This document shows positions 46,150 through 57,227 of a DNA stretch of 64,000 nucleotides, piece by piece. The notes beneath the pieces were generated by a model. It was not told where the DNA came from. It saw only the letters and a program-made list of their open reading frames with translations, and searched no databases. A program made the position numbers and the translations under genes. How positions within the stretch are numbered: the first letter of the stretch is position 1; every line of letters starts with the position of its first letter. The stretch is from Dactylonectria macrodidyma (taxonomy: Eukaryota > Ascomycota > Sordariomycetes > Hypocreales > Nectriaceae), in contig JAGMUV010000004.1 in NCBI GenBank assembly GCA_020744425.1, positions 3,472,001 to 3,536,000 on the forward strand. Reading direction: 5' to 3'.

Positions 46150-48890
46150 ATGTCCGGTAAGCGACTACTGCCCTCTAGGCTGCCTCAGCATGCGTGCTTC
46201 GCGGGTAGCAATACGGCCCATCGTCCTGCAAGTTGGGGGCATGACAGCAAGACAAATGGAACTCGCACTGACAGAATCCGTCCAGCAGAAGCCGAACCAC
46301 GACGATCCGTGCGCGCTACCAAGGGCCAACACACGAAGTCCTTCGACGAACTTGAGCCCGCGGCCGCACCCAAACGACGACAGACCAAGAAGACCAAGAA
46401 GGCTAAGGAGCTGGAAGCCGAACAGGAGCAGGAGCAACAACAGGAACAAGGACAAGAACCAGAACAGGAGCAGGAGCAGGAGCAGGAGGAAGACCAAGAA
46501 GAGGAGATAATTCGGTGCGTCTGCGGCGCGACAGAACAAGACGAGGACTCGGGTGAGGCGTGGATTGCCTGCGAAACCTGCGGCGCATGGCAGCACAATG
46601 TCTGTGTCGGCGTGAGTTCCTACGATGACGAGATACCGGAGCACTACTGGTGTGAGCAGTGCCGACCGGAAAACCACAAAGAGCTTCTCGATGGCATTGC
46701 CAAAGGGGAGAAGCCATGGGAGGCAAGGCGGAAGGCTCATGAAGAAGAGTCGGAGAAGAAAAAGAGGAGAGGCGGTAGGAGGGGCAAAGGGAAGCGGAAT
46801 AGTGACCCGAAGGAGGAGCTCGAGAAGTCTGCTGGCACCAAGCCCAAGCCATCACCAGCGCCCGATGCCGGCAAGGAAAAGAAAGAACCAGCTCCGAAGC
46901 CAGGGAAGCGGAAGGCGCGAGAAGATTCCCATGACGTTGAGGGCAAGGTATGTTGGCCTTTAAGCTATAGCTTACCTGGGGTGCTAACCTAATATTCTTA
47001 TAGACTTCCAAGATGCGACGCGTATCGGAGAACGACGCTGTTCCTGTACCTGTCCGCTATACGCCACCTCCAGACCTTGCCAAGACAGTAACGGAGCTGC
47101 CAAATACGCGGATGGGGCCAGCAAAGGCTCTTATCAAGTCCCTCGGCCATGTGCTGGGATCAATGCAGAAGCAGGGTGACATTGAGTTGGATGAGGGCAG
47201 TTCTATTGAGTCCATGTCTGAGACATACGCTCTCCAGATTGAGCGCGCTGTCTTCGACTCGCACCCCTCGACAAAGGGACAAAAGGAGTACAATCAGCAA
47301 ATCAAAACCCTCAGCTTTAACCTGAAGAACAACCCTGAGCTATGTAGCTCGCTTGTGGGAGGCACTATATCGCCAACGAGCCTCGCTGTCATGTCATCGG
47401 AGCAGCTGGCTTCGTCTGAGATGCAGAAGCAAACGGCCGAGATGAAAGCCAAGGCCGAGAAGCAGTCCATACTCTACACCTCAGAAACTGGGCCTCGTGT
47501 TCGACGGACACACAAGGGCGAGGAGGTGGTGGAAGATGAGAGCTTTGTGAACAGCGACGCTCCTCCTCTACCCGCACCACCGCGTCGATCAGCCACGGTT
47601 AAGAATGAGCCGTCAGGAGGAGATCAAGTGGACCTTGCCTCCCACCCGGCGCAGCACGAAGGAGGGCAGCATTCGCCAAGCAATCCCAACTTCGACATCA
47701 CCAAGGTCTTTTCGAGTGTCAAGTCTCCAACAGGCACACAGAATCGTCGACCATCTGCTCCGGTCGGCCTGTCAACCGGGCCGGGCGTGGATGCCGATGT
47801 TGATCGGATGCTCCAAGAGGAAAACGAATCACCACCTTACTCGCCGACGGAGGAGACGCAGGATCCAGATGTCATCTGGCGCGGTTCCCTGGCGATGAGC
47901 TCTATTGCAAATTTCCCAGCCACGGCGAAGCACATTGGCGGTGCCAACTTTGCAACTGTTGGCTCGTGGTCCAAACTCATCCCGAAGCGCATGACGGTGG
48001 CTGGACGAATCACCCAGCAGAGTGCTATAGAGTACCTTTGCAGTCTACGCTACAGCAGCGTTACGGACATCATTGTCATTAACCTCACGCCAGTGGCACC
48101 TGCAGCACACGCCGAGTTCAACGCTCTCATCGAATACTTTGTCAGTAAGAAGCGGTACGGCGTGGTGGGCGACAAGGTAGTGGGCAATGTGCGAGACACA
48201 TATCTTGTGCCGGTGTCGGCTGGGGATGACAACTACCCCGAGTTTATGCTGAATTTGGTGGATAATAAGATACCTAAGAACCGGACGGAGCCCATGCTGC
48301 TGGCCGTCTTTGTCTATCGGAATGACCCAGAGCATCTGAAGCAAATCAAGGACTCGACGACGCAGCAAGAGGCGAATAGCCCGCAAACGCCAACACCGGT
48401 GGGCTATGGGCAGCGCAGTAACTCGATGGCATCCGTGTCAGGCCCATCCTTCTCGCCAGCAACACCTCAGGCGCCTCAAGGAGCTTTCTCTCCACCGCAG
48501 CAACCGTTCCACGGCCATCTGCAGTCGACGACACCAGTTCCCATCCCACAGCCGCCTCATACCCGGCCTCAAGCTACAGTGCCGGTAGTAGCACCTCCAG
48601 TCCCTCCGGTGCCCGCTGCGACGCCGGGGCAAATGTCAGAGGCCCAGAAGTACTCGGCGCAGCAGGCTGGGCAAGCTATGGCGCATGAGGTGCTAGGTCC
48701 GCTGGTTAATGTCCCCACTGTACAGTTCCTCATCCCGCAGGCATACCAGATGTCGCGGAAGGAGTGGGAGGTGATTAAAGGCATATTTGACCGGGATCCC
48801 CGAGCAAAGGAGGATCTGCAGCACCTAGGAGTGCTTCTAGAGAAGGAGGGCGCAATCAAGAAAGCGGCGGAAGCAGGTCAAGCGCACTGA
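46150..48890 (+). CDS. BYE1: Bye1-type transcription regulator (PHD, TFIIS-like and SPOC domains), two exons
   Basis: Exons are 46150-46947 and 47004-48890, giving 894 residues; the 56-bp intron has GTATGT and CTAAC. Residues ~85-118 are a Glu/Gln repeat (46424-46500). A PHD finger covers ~121-175 with C-V-C, C-E-T-C, H-N-V-C and C-E-Q-C zinc ligands. A basic Lys/Arg-rich linker follows, then a TFIIS central-domain-like region (~300-420, including L-K-N-N-P-E-L) and a SPOC domain (~556-705) opening at V-I-W-R-G-S-L. The C-terminus is Pro/Gln-rich. This order is that of yeast Bye1, which binds RNA polymerase II and H3K4-methylated chromatin. The first ~50 residues look unusual and a GTAAGC follows the first two codons, so the true 5' end may differ. 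Confidence 0.88.
46424..46500 (+). repeat. GAGCAG/GAACAG coding repeat (Glu-Gln tract)
   Basis: Hexanucleotide-type repeat inside the Bye1-like gene that encodes alternating Glu and Gln just before the PHD finger. Confidence 0.75.
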
Positions 48891-49730
48891 GTAGCATGGC
48901 CGCTTCGATTGGGGTGGAAGGTTAGGATGGGCGGGAGTTGTTTTTTCTGTGCTTTCAACCTGATACGAACCCCATTGTTGTCGACTTGACAAGTGGGTGG
49001 GTTTGGATTTATTATGACAGCCTGGGCAAAACTAGGAATGATGGAGTGGAGGGATATCAAGTTCATTTGCCACGAAAGCTGTAGGCAGTATTATTTTTCT
49101 GATGGCTTTGGTGAAGCTACGTGTATCTAAGCTTGCCAACTGGTTCCTCAGTCATGACGACGGAGACCTGACCTGGGTAGCTCGAGCTACATCTGAGACT
49201 CCACGGGTTATGGCTATGTTGATGAACACAACACGGGTTCATTGCGTTTTATTTCCTTGCGTGTACTCCGCAACTGTTATGAGATGTCGAATTCCGGGGA
49301 CCTGAATAAAGCTACTAGTAAACTATAAATGCCATTTTTTTCTCCCCCTTGATCCGTAGACGATGCGACGTCAAAGGCTAGACCAACTACCAAGCAATCT
49401 GCAACCCCCATATCATGCATGCGCGAACTGACCAGCCAAGCCACGGCCTCGCCGAACCCCCCTCGTCTGGCGTCGTCTCATCGTCCCGCGATTTATTTTA
49501 ATTACATTCCTTCGAGTTTTTCCGTCTATTCACGGGCCGTCGTCAACAGCGAGGCTTAGGGGGAGAGGGGAGGCCTTGGGCTGCTTTGCTGTGCCACAAC
49601 ACGGGGCAGCAATGAGGCGGAATGGCTGCTCTCCCCCCCACAATGGTGACGCAACAATACACGGGATGTGGCTGCCGAAGCGCATCCATTCCATCCTTGG
49701 CGGGCCTTGGTTATGCGCTGAACGAACTGC
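48891..49730. other. Intergenic region, no gene seen
   Basis: This 0.8 kb lies between the Bye1-like gene and the promoter of the small cysteine-rich gene. A poly-T/poly-C patch lies near 49335. Nothing else is identified. Confidence 0.55.
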
Positions 49731-49967
49731 CTATAATAAGACTTGCCGCCTGCATCTCTGCTCAATTCCTCAATCGCCTTGCATTTTCCATCTCACTTAA
49801 TCTCATCTCAGCTCCAAAACCGTAAGTAGGCAACCGAGCCGTGCCCATCACTCGTTGTCCCCTCGATCCCTCTCCCAAGAAGTTCGTCTACCTCTGGGTG
49901 CCACACCGCCCAACCAACCACTAATCACAACCCGACCTCTCTGTTGTACGCCTTCTGAAACCCATAG
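49731..49967 (+). promoter_or_regulatory. TATA box and probable 5'-UTR intron of the small cysteine-rich gene
   Basis: CTATAATAAG (49731-49740) is followed by a pyrimidine-rich CT/TC stretch, as in fungal promoters of strongly expressed genes. A GTAAGT donor at 49822 and an acceptor ending CCCATAG at 49967 would remove a 146-base intron from the leader, 32 bases before the ATG at 50000. The elements are visible; use as promoter and intron is inferred. Confidence 0.45.
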
Positions 49968-49999
49968 TCCAGATCTTTCCTCCTTCAGCTCCAGCAAAA

Positions 50000-50170
50000 A
50001 TGGCCTGCGGATCCTCCCACTCTTCTCTCGTCAACCGGAACGGCCCTGGTAGCGCGGCCGTCTCTATCGCTGAGAGCATCGTCAAGCCCGCCGAGGCCAC
50101 TGGCGGCAAGGCGCGTTGCATTGAGTGCGGCGACTACGAGTGCTGCTGCATCCCGTGTACTATTCTGTGA
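50000..50170 (+). CDS. Small cysteine-rich protein (56 residues), possible metal binder
   Basis: ATG 50000 to TGA 50168-50170, preceded by CAAAA, a good fungal start context. The protein has seven cysteines, at residues 3, 40, 43, 48, 49, 50 and 53. The C-terminal cluster is C-x2-C-x4-C-C-C-x2-C, followed by T-I-L. The middle is a polar/small-residue segment with no signal peptide or membrane helix, so it would be intracellular. A TATA-like box, a CT-rich leader and a likely leader intron support a real, well expressed gene. I do not recognise the family. Metallothionein-like metal binding is a reasonable guess from the cysteine pattern, but disulfide or zinc/iron-sulfur roles are also open. 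A fortuitous frame is less likely. Confidence 0.6.
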   Translation: MACGSSHSSLVNRNGPGSAAVSIAESIVKPAEATGGKARCIECGDYECCCIPCTIL

Positions 50171-50784
50171 GAAGCGGCATCGCGTGAAGCTGGGTCTGAG
50201 TGAGCCCTATGAAGAGGCTGGGCATGAGCGGGCTTGTGGCTAGGTTTGCGAGACAAATATCAAGGGAACGCCTGGAAGGATAACGGAATTGAATGTGTCA
50301 TGAGCGTTGTGGTATATTGATTTGTTCGCACCATCTACTATGCTCTCCTCTATGCTTCTTTCTATAGAAGCTCGCCTATTATCCCAACGGGGCAATTTTG
50401 TAAAACCCGTGCCTTACTATTGCATCTGACCTCCCCAGAAATGGCATGGCAATTCGTCGAGACCTGTGTGTTAGAACCCTTGAGTGCGAAACCTGTTTCA
50501 AGGGTATCGGTGAGCGATGAACCCATCATTTCGCTGCAATCATGTTGAACGCCCAATACTGCATCACTGGAACCGAGGCTCGTTCGGCGAAGGTCTTGGG
50601 TAATTCAACGCTCCGCGTTAGCTACCAATCCTGAGGCCATGCGGTAATGCACCATCGTGGATCGAGAGCGAACTGGTCTCGCGAATTCTCTTAAAGACAA
50701 GCGGTTCACCTGCTATTAGAAAGCGCACATGGCCATTTGATGGCATTCTTCATGTGTCATGGAAGAACCGTCTTCTCTGGTCTG
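50171..50784. other. Convergent intergenic region, no gene seen
   Basis: This 614 bases holds the 3' ends of the cysteine-rich gene and of MED7. No open frame with support. Confidence 0.6.
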
Positions 50785-51604
50785 TTAAGCGAATAGGGCA
50801 TCTGTCGCAGCCCAAGCGTCCGACTCTCTCTCCAAGGCCACCGCCTCCCAGTCCTCATTGTCAGCTTCACCAAGCGGCTTGGGCACCTCTGGGACGCTCA
50901 GGCTCCCTAGCCCATCGAGCACGCGCCTGGCCTTGTCCACCTGTGTTCGGATAGCCATCGTTTCCGTACGGGTGCGATCGAGGTGCTCCTGCATCATGGC
51001 GATGGCTGACTCGCGGGCCTGGTGAGGACGGTACTCGTTGAGGATGTGGTGAAAGTTGATGAAGAGGGTGCGTAGGTCTTGGACCTTGGCTTCGGCGTCG
51101 GACGGGTTTCGAGAGAGGGTGCCCGAGAGCTCGAGAAAGTTGAGGAGCAGCGACTTGGCGAGACGCTTGAGCTCGAGGGCGCGATCGAAGTGCTTCACGT
51201 CTCTGGATTCGGTCGGCGCCGTTGAAGGGAGATTGGCGATACCCTGTTCCTCGAGTGTGGGGAGCTTGTCGTCGAGCTGCAGCGAAGATGGGACTGTTAG
51301 AAATTATGCTACGCACGTAGCTGCGTGTCCCATGAATAGCATAATGGGAGTCGCATCATACCATGTACTGATCACCAAAGACCCTCCAGCGCCCGTTAGT
51401 AGGCTCCTGAGGCGGCTGGAGGTTCAGCAGCTCCTCGGGTAGGTCTGGAATGCGCGTGATGGTCTGGTCCTCGCCATGTTGTTGAGTGTGCGCGGCCCTA
51501 AGCTCTTCGATCCGAGCGAGCTTGTCGGGCGTGAAGTCCTTCCAAAAGGTTGGTGGGTTGGGGAAGGTCGAGGCGAGCGTGTTGGACTCCTGCTGGTCGG
51601 CCAT
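50785..51604 (-). CDS. MED7: Mediator complex subunit 7, two exons
   Basis: Exons are 51604-51362 and 51276-50785, giving 244 residues, within the usual 220-250 for fungal Med7. The N-terminal part has F-P-N-P-P and F-W-K-D-F-T, typical of the Med7 segment that contacts Med31. The splice restores G-D-Q-Y-M-L-D-D-K-L-P-T-L-E-E-Q-G-I. The second exon is mostly helical with H-F-D-R-A-L-E-L-K-R-L-A-K-S-L-L-L-N-F-L-E-L, the part that pairs with Med21 in the Mediator middle module. The 85-bp intron has GTATGA and ends at GCTGCAG. It is a nuclear co-activator of RNA polymerase II. Confidence 0.94.
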
Positions 51605-52351
51605 CTTTCAGGCTTGGAGATGATGTCACCTCATGGGAGGAGGGCTAGCGTCTGGGGGTTGCGGTGTGAAGGCGCAGTTTGAGCAGACAGAGCAATCTGT
51701 TCCCTTGAACGCACTGCAGAATAAGAAAGTAAGTCCAGCACGAATTGACCGGTAATCAGGTATAGGGTCGTCGGGACAAGGTGGAATGCGGGCGCAAAAG
51801 AGGACCCGCAAGTGTAACGGTCTGCGGTGCACAAAGTGTGTCCGGGCAAGTCGAACTGAGACCCTTGTGGAAAGGCTCGGCTCGCGCGTCTGCTCGCGCT
51901 GGGATCTGCGCTAAGAGAAAGACAGGGAAAAACACTAGATGAACGCGGATTTTAGCGATTTTATGCTAACTGAACAAAATTATTTTCGAGATGACACTGG
52001 GTAGGTTGCTTTGTGAATAAAACATCAATCTCTTTCAGAGCTTAGTTGTCCCAGGTTGCTGGGTGCGCTGCGCCGGCTAATCGTCGGAGGCGGCGCCGCT
52101 TTCCTCCCATGACCGAGAGAGCCTCTCACTAACAACGCCGCCTTTCCGATCGTGTCAGTCTGTCTTCTACTCTTCCTCCTCTCTTCCCTCCTCGTCCTTT
52201 GCTCTTCCTTCTTCTTCTTCTCTCCTGTTCTAAAGAGAATACGCCCGTCTGTATATCCCAAGTCTATATCTTGCCATCAATTGGTAACCAACGGGTCTTT
52301 CCCGTCCTCCACCTGCTCTCGCATCCCCATCCACTACGCTCGCTCCTTGCC
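51605..52351. other. Divergent promoter region, no gene seen
   Basis: This 747 bases lies between MED7 and the ZNF830-like gene. The last 170 bases before the ATG at 52352 are very pyrimidine-rich (CTTCTTCTTCTTC type), as in many fungal leaders. Confidence 0.6.
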
Positions 52352-53410
52352 ATGGCCGACGTCCGATCACTCCTGCGCCAGCAGCGCGCTGCTCGCCGCA
52401 TTGAGCACCCTCACGCCGCTTACTCCGACGCTGGAAAGCTCCTCTGTACCCTGTGTCACGATCACATCAAGACCGAGTCTCTCTGGGATGGCCACGTCCA
52501 GAGCGACGCTCACAAGGCCCGTCTCATACAGCTTCGTGCGGCGGCCCAGGCCAACGGCGCAAGCGAGGCTCAGAAGGCGAGCCAGAAGCGGAAACATGAA
52601 GATGACGGCGAAGACACAAGTAACGGAAATGGAGATGTCGACATGGATGATGCTATGAGGCGGAAACGGAGCAAACCCGATATGGCCATCGCCTTGCACG
52701 GGCCTGAGGTAGAAGGAGACAAAGACCAGACCTTGACCCCACCTCGGTTGACGAGGAGGACGTCTACCACACCGTCACAGGGTATCGAGATGCAGATCCC
52801 TTCACGGCCGGCCACGCCTGCGCACCGAGACGGATCCTCTGCTTCTACGCCTGGAGGTCAGCCCGCCAACGCCCCGGCGCAACCCGCCACTGCCCCCAAC
52901 ACCACATCTCTTCCTTCACGGCGAGCGAGTACTCTGGCCACCGATGACCGACCGCGTCCGACAGCGCAACAGGTCGACGAGTCAGAATGGGCCGCCTTTG
53001 AGGCGGACATTGCCGCGACAACCGCAACCTACGACGAGGATGCCGTCATTTCGGCGCCTGCCATGACCACGGAACAGACTGTTGCTGCTGCAGAGGCTGA
53101 GGAACTGGAAGCAGAGAAGCGGAGAGCGCAGGCCGATGTGGACCTTGAGGACGAGAAGGAAGAGGCGACCCGAGCACTGGAGGAAGAGTTTGAAGAGATG
53201 GAAGAACTTGAAGCCCGCGTACGGCGGCTCAAGGAAAAGCGGGAAGCCTTGCGGAAACGGGGCGAGAGTTTTAGCCAGGACTCGGGGTCTGCGAAGCCCA
53301 CCAATCTGGGCAAGGAGAACTTGAAAGCCCCGATAGAGGAGGAAGATGAGGACGAGGACGACGAAGACGAAGACGATGATTGGAACGGATTCAGGTTCCG
53401 GTCCAAATAG
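52352..53410 (+). CDS. ZNF830/CCDC16-like C2H2 zinc-finger protein
   Basis: A single exon of 352 residues. The start is fixed by the conserved M-A-D-V-R-S-L-L-R opening. A matrin/U1-type zinc finger uses C32, C35, H48 and H54 (L-C-T-L-C, G-H-V-Q-S-D-A-H). A low-complexity Ser/Thr/Pro middle follows, then a conserved E-W-A-A-F-E segment, a long Glu/Arg coiled coil (~250-310) and an acidic tail ending D-W-N-G-F-R-F-R-S-K. This arrangement matches animal ZNF830 (CCDC16) and fungal homologues, nuclear proteins tied to pre-mRNA splicing. The in-frame sequence upstream of the ATG is leader, not coding. Confidence 0.87.
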   Translation: MADVRSLLRQQRAARRIEHPHAAYSDAGKLLCTLCHDHIKTESLWDGHVQSDAHKARLIQLRAAAQANGASEAQKASQKRKHEDDGEDTSNGNGDVDMDDAMRRKRSKPDMAIALHGPEVEGDKDQTLTPPRLTRRTSTTPSQGIEMQIPSRPATPAHRDGSSASTPGGQPANAPAQPATAPNTTSLPSRRASTLATDDRPRPTAQQVDESEWAAFEADIAATTATYDEDAVISAPAMTTEQTVAAAEAEELEAEKRRAQADVDLEDEKEEATRALEEEFEEMEELEARVRRLKEKREALRKRGESFSQDSGSAKPTNLGKENLKAPIEEEDEDEDDEDEDDDWNGFRFRSK

Positions 53411-53810
53411 GCAGGCCCTTGGGAAACTGCCTTTGCGCGCACGTGCGGGAGCAAAAGATAAGAGGAGAGCCCAGGGATGGCACCTCCTCATGTACAAACA
53501 ACACACAACCTACATAATGTATCATACAAAACAACAGCTTCGCTTGTTAAGCCCCATTCCCTTTGGGTATGGGCTCCCCAGGAACCGCATCCCCGGCCAC
53601 CTCACCATGGTATATGTGTCTACCAAGCCGCCAGGGCTAAGGAGAAGGCGGAACGAGGCTCAAACAAGACCAAGATTGCAACAAGGCAGGCCAAGATGCA
53701 AGCCAGCAACCTAAGCTGTGTGCCGCGTCCTGTGTACCCGCAACTGTGTGCGCATCATCGCCGATAGCACTGCCATCACCATTAACCACCATCACCATCG
53801 CAACACAGAC
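53411..53810. other. Convergent intergenic region, no gene seen
   Basis: 400 bases between two convergent genes. Open frames here are not supported. Confidence 0.6.
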
Positions 53811-54678
53811 TTACCAGACAATCGCCGTTGACTCCTCTCCCCTTCCAACGCGCTCCCAAAACTTGCGCAGCCTCCACACACGACCGATCCCGCGACTCTC
53901 TTCCCAGCGTCTAATGCCTTCTTCGCGTTCCATTACCTTCCCCCTCCACTTGGACGCAATCCATTGTCGCAGTCCATCCTTGACCCTCGCTTTCTCTATG
54001 GCTATTTTCTTGGCCACTAGACCTGGCGCAACGTAGACGTTCGCCAAACCCGGCACGCACTCCTTAGGCAGAACACATCGCTCCACCAAACATGCTGGCG
54101 ATGGTCGGGTTGCCAGTCGACGAGAGAGTGTGATGGACACAAGCGAACGGGCCAGCCTTCGACCAACAACAGATGTGGGCGTCAAGAAGATGGAGCGGGC
54201 GATAAGATCTGAAAGTGATGGGCGAGAGGAAGACCAGAGGAGAGGTGGGAGAACGGAACGGTTCCGACGAAGACGGTAGTGGTGCAGAATGGGACTTCGC
54301 GAGAGGCTACGGAGCAAGTGGCTTGTCTACGTCTTGGTCAGTTATTCCATGGCCTTCTTGGGACGAAACGCTGCGTCTTCTCATGCAAGGCCGGGTTGAA
54401 ATATGGTACAGAAGTTGGAAACAACAAAAGACTGGTGAGAGCGCCACCAAGAAGGACGGACCTACCCTGGAGGTTGAGAGGAGATCACCAACATCTAGGA
54501 AGCCCAAAATGTGGAAGAGAACCTCGTTTGGCAAGTGCTCAAGATGGAGCGGGACAGGCTGGATACCCTCGAGGCCGTGTCTTGGACCATCATGCCAGGC
54601 TATGGGGTGATGAGCAAGCACAGCGTCAGCGTCCGAGGAGGCTGGGAGGTCAGCCTCTTGGGAGAGGATGGGGGCCAT
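53811..54678 (-). CDS. F-box protein, two exons
   Basis: Exons are 54678-54466 and 54326-53811, giving 242 residues. The F-box spans the splice: L-P-N-E-V-L-F-H-I-L-G-F-L-D-V-G-D-L-L-S-T-S-R, then T-S-H-L-L-R-S-L on the second exon. The 139-base intron runs from GTAGGT to ACGTAG. F-box proteins dock substrates onto SCF ubiquitin ligases through Skp1. The rest is basic, with no recognisable substrate-binding repeat. The C-terminal part (K-K-I-A-I-E-K-A-R-V-K-D-G-L-R-Q-W-I) looks helical and charged. The chosen ATG is the first in frame after an upstream stop; a further 5' exon cannot be excluded. Confidence 0.75.
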
Positions 54679-55595
54679 CGAGAAGCCTGCGGGTTGGGCA
54701 TCAGCGGCCGCATCAGTCGCAGGGCTGAGGGCAATCACAACCGGGGTCGGGCCAACGCTACCTACCGGGGCTATCTAGGCAAGGTGATGAGAAAGGCAGA
54801 CTATGCATCTGCGAGATGAGCTGGTCAGTCCGGGGGGCGGCATGCTCCATGACAGATCTGGAGTTTAGGCGCTGCAGGTGGCGGAGGGAACCGATGGAGG
54901 TACCTAGCAATGAGGTACTGGGACAAGGCCAGCGACTTCTTGATTAGAGGTATGAGGAACGATACAAGGATCTCCTCATCCGAGTGGGAACGTGACGGCG
55001 TAATAGCGGCGATCAGCAGGCGTGGTGGCAGACGTCACGGGCCCGTTACAAGTCCGAGTCGGCAGTGAGGCCGAAAAAATGGCGGCGATAGTTGGCCGAT
55101 GGGTTGCCGGCAGCGTCGGAGGGCGGCGGGATCGGTGGCTATCAGTGGGAACCTAGGAAGGGGACGCGACCTAGGTCTAGAGGATCAAGACAGCTGAGGG
55201 GTGTTGTTTCGAAACTGCCAAATCCGGCGGCGGCACGACACGAGGCGACGGGGAAGCGGGCGAGGCGAGCGATGCGGGTGATCTGTGAGCAGCGGGAAAG
55301 AGAGAAACAGGTCGCAATATGTGGCCGGACGTATTAGTCGACGGTGTCGCGGCCAGATTCTGGGCGGAAGACGCGGTCAGGCGAGGTGGTCAGTGGAGCC
55401 GAGGAGAGTGAAGCGAGCTGGCGAATATGCAGGCGATCTGAGCCGAGAGACCTGGACTCGAAGAGTCGGAAGTTCGGATATCCTGCTTGGCGGATGTGAT
55501 GGTTGTTCAATAATGATGTGCGATGGAGATGAACGTCAATGAATGTGATTGATTTTAGGTGTGATAATGTGAGATTGACAGGCAGGCAGACCCGG

Positions 55596-55619
55596 AGGCA
55601 GGCAGGCAGGCAGGCAGGT
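55596..55619. repeat. (GGCA)n microsatellite
   Basis: Nearly six perfect copies of GGCA, with two related copies upstream at 55580. Confidence 0.85.
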
Positions 55620-55707
55620 ATGTATAATACAGGCAGCAGCGGCTCGGGATATGGGGTGTTTCAAGTCGCCAACTTCCTTGGCCAAGGACGAGAGAGAGGG
55701 CAGGGTA

Positions 55708-55730
55708 TCAGACTCAGACTCAGACTCAGA
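55708..55730. repeat. (TCAGAC)n short tandem repeat
   Basis: Three perfect copies plus a partial fourth copy of TCAGAC. Confidence 0.8.
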
Positions 55731-57227
55731 GAGGACCGCCGTGGCTGAGGCCCAGGATGTCTAACTGACAGCGAGAACTCAAGGTCGAAGGGTTAGGATA
55801 TGCTAGGCGTTGATAGAATGCAGCTAATTTGAATAAGGAGGATAGAGTTAAGGGTGCAACGTCGAGAAGTGGTGGGGGGATGAATGACGTCGGAGAACGG
55901 GCCTGAGGTGAAGTCAAGAGAGAAGGAGGAGGCGGGAGCGACCAACGTAGGCACCAACCAACCTGCACAGACAGGTGGGTGGGGTAAGGTCAGAGTGTTT
56001 GCACCATCTGGCTGTGCCATTTGGGACCACAAAGCACGTTAGCAGACCTTGTTAATTGAGCCAAGAACTTGTAGGGCGGTTATGAAGGGGCCTTCGGTTA
56101 TTTGTTCGCCATACATGGCGTGAGCCTTTGCAGTATCCTGTCTCATCCAAAGTGGTTTCCACTACGCGCCCGCTGTTCGAGTGTTGGTTGTTGGTCCTAG
56201 CCAGGGTCCACTGAAACACCAACCAGAAACCTCCCTGAAACATGCCACTAATAATAAACGCCTAATCGAACCGCCCAAGGGCATTCGGCCACCCGGAACT
56301 AAAACCATCATTGTCGATGGTGATTAATTAATGGCCTTGAATTCTGCCAATGTACGCAATGGCTTAGACGAACACCCGTACGTTTGCTGAGTTGGTTAAA
56401 ATCGCTGTTTCTAGCTCGAGGTAGTGTTTCTCGTGCTTAGCCATGCGCGGTGTGATTTCAGATCACCTCGACATGTAGGCATAAAAAAAAGCCGACACAC
56501 CGTTGTTGGACAAAATCTCCAGAACAGCATACGGACTTTAATAGGATTTCACACTTCCAGAAGTAATCAGGAATGAGTTTCAATCCATGGAAGCTAACTT
56601 AGGACGTTTAAGACCTTGAGCCTCTCTTCGATATACGCTTATTCTCTCCGAGGCGGCTTACCCTGGGGCTGGTTCAAACTTCGTCTACTTTTTCTGTCAT
56701 GCCAAAATGTCAGTTGGGTAAATCTAGAGTTCCTCGAAGAAAACCTAGGTACCTAAGTAACTGGGAATTATTCAATAAATTAGTTGCCGGTCCATCCAGT
56801 AGTGTATTACTGTTGGGATATTAGTTGATGCATTGACTCGACACTAAGAGAGCGCTTCTTCTGGCATTTCCTACAAGGTCTTGCGAACGGCACGACTTAT
56901 TATGGAAAATTGATTTTGATATTACTACCGTCACAGGCAAAAAGAAAGCTTCTCCAACTCGTATACAACGATTCTAAAAATGCAAGTGGCTGACGCGCGA
57001 TGATGAGTCATCTGGCAAAGCGAGGACATCAAGTGACCCAGCGCCGAAGTATCAGGGACCCCATGGCTATAAGTAGCAGCCAGGATCAAAAGCGTCAGTT
57101 GTATTCTTCACAGATATTCCATATCTACATCTTCAAGCTTACATCATATCAGCCGCTCTGCATGTGACATCTGCTCCATCCTCCACAGATCAACAGCCAC
57201 TTTGCAACTGACACTCACACTAAAGCC

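Larger units (their letters stand above)
54679..57227. other. 2.5 kb intergenic region with simple repeats, no gene seen
   Basis: It contains a GGCA tetranucleotide repeat (55596-55619) and a TCAGAC repeat (55708-55730). The part from about 56.3 to 57.0 kb is noticeably more AT-rich than its surroundings. No coding or RNA gene could be supported. Confidence 0.6.
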
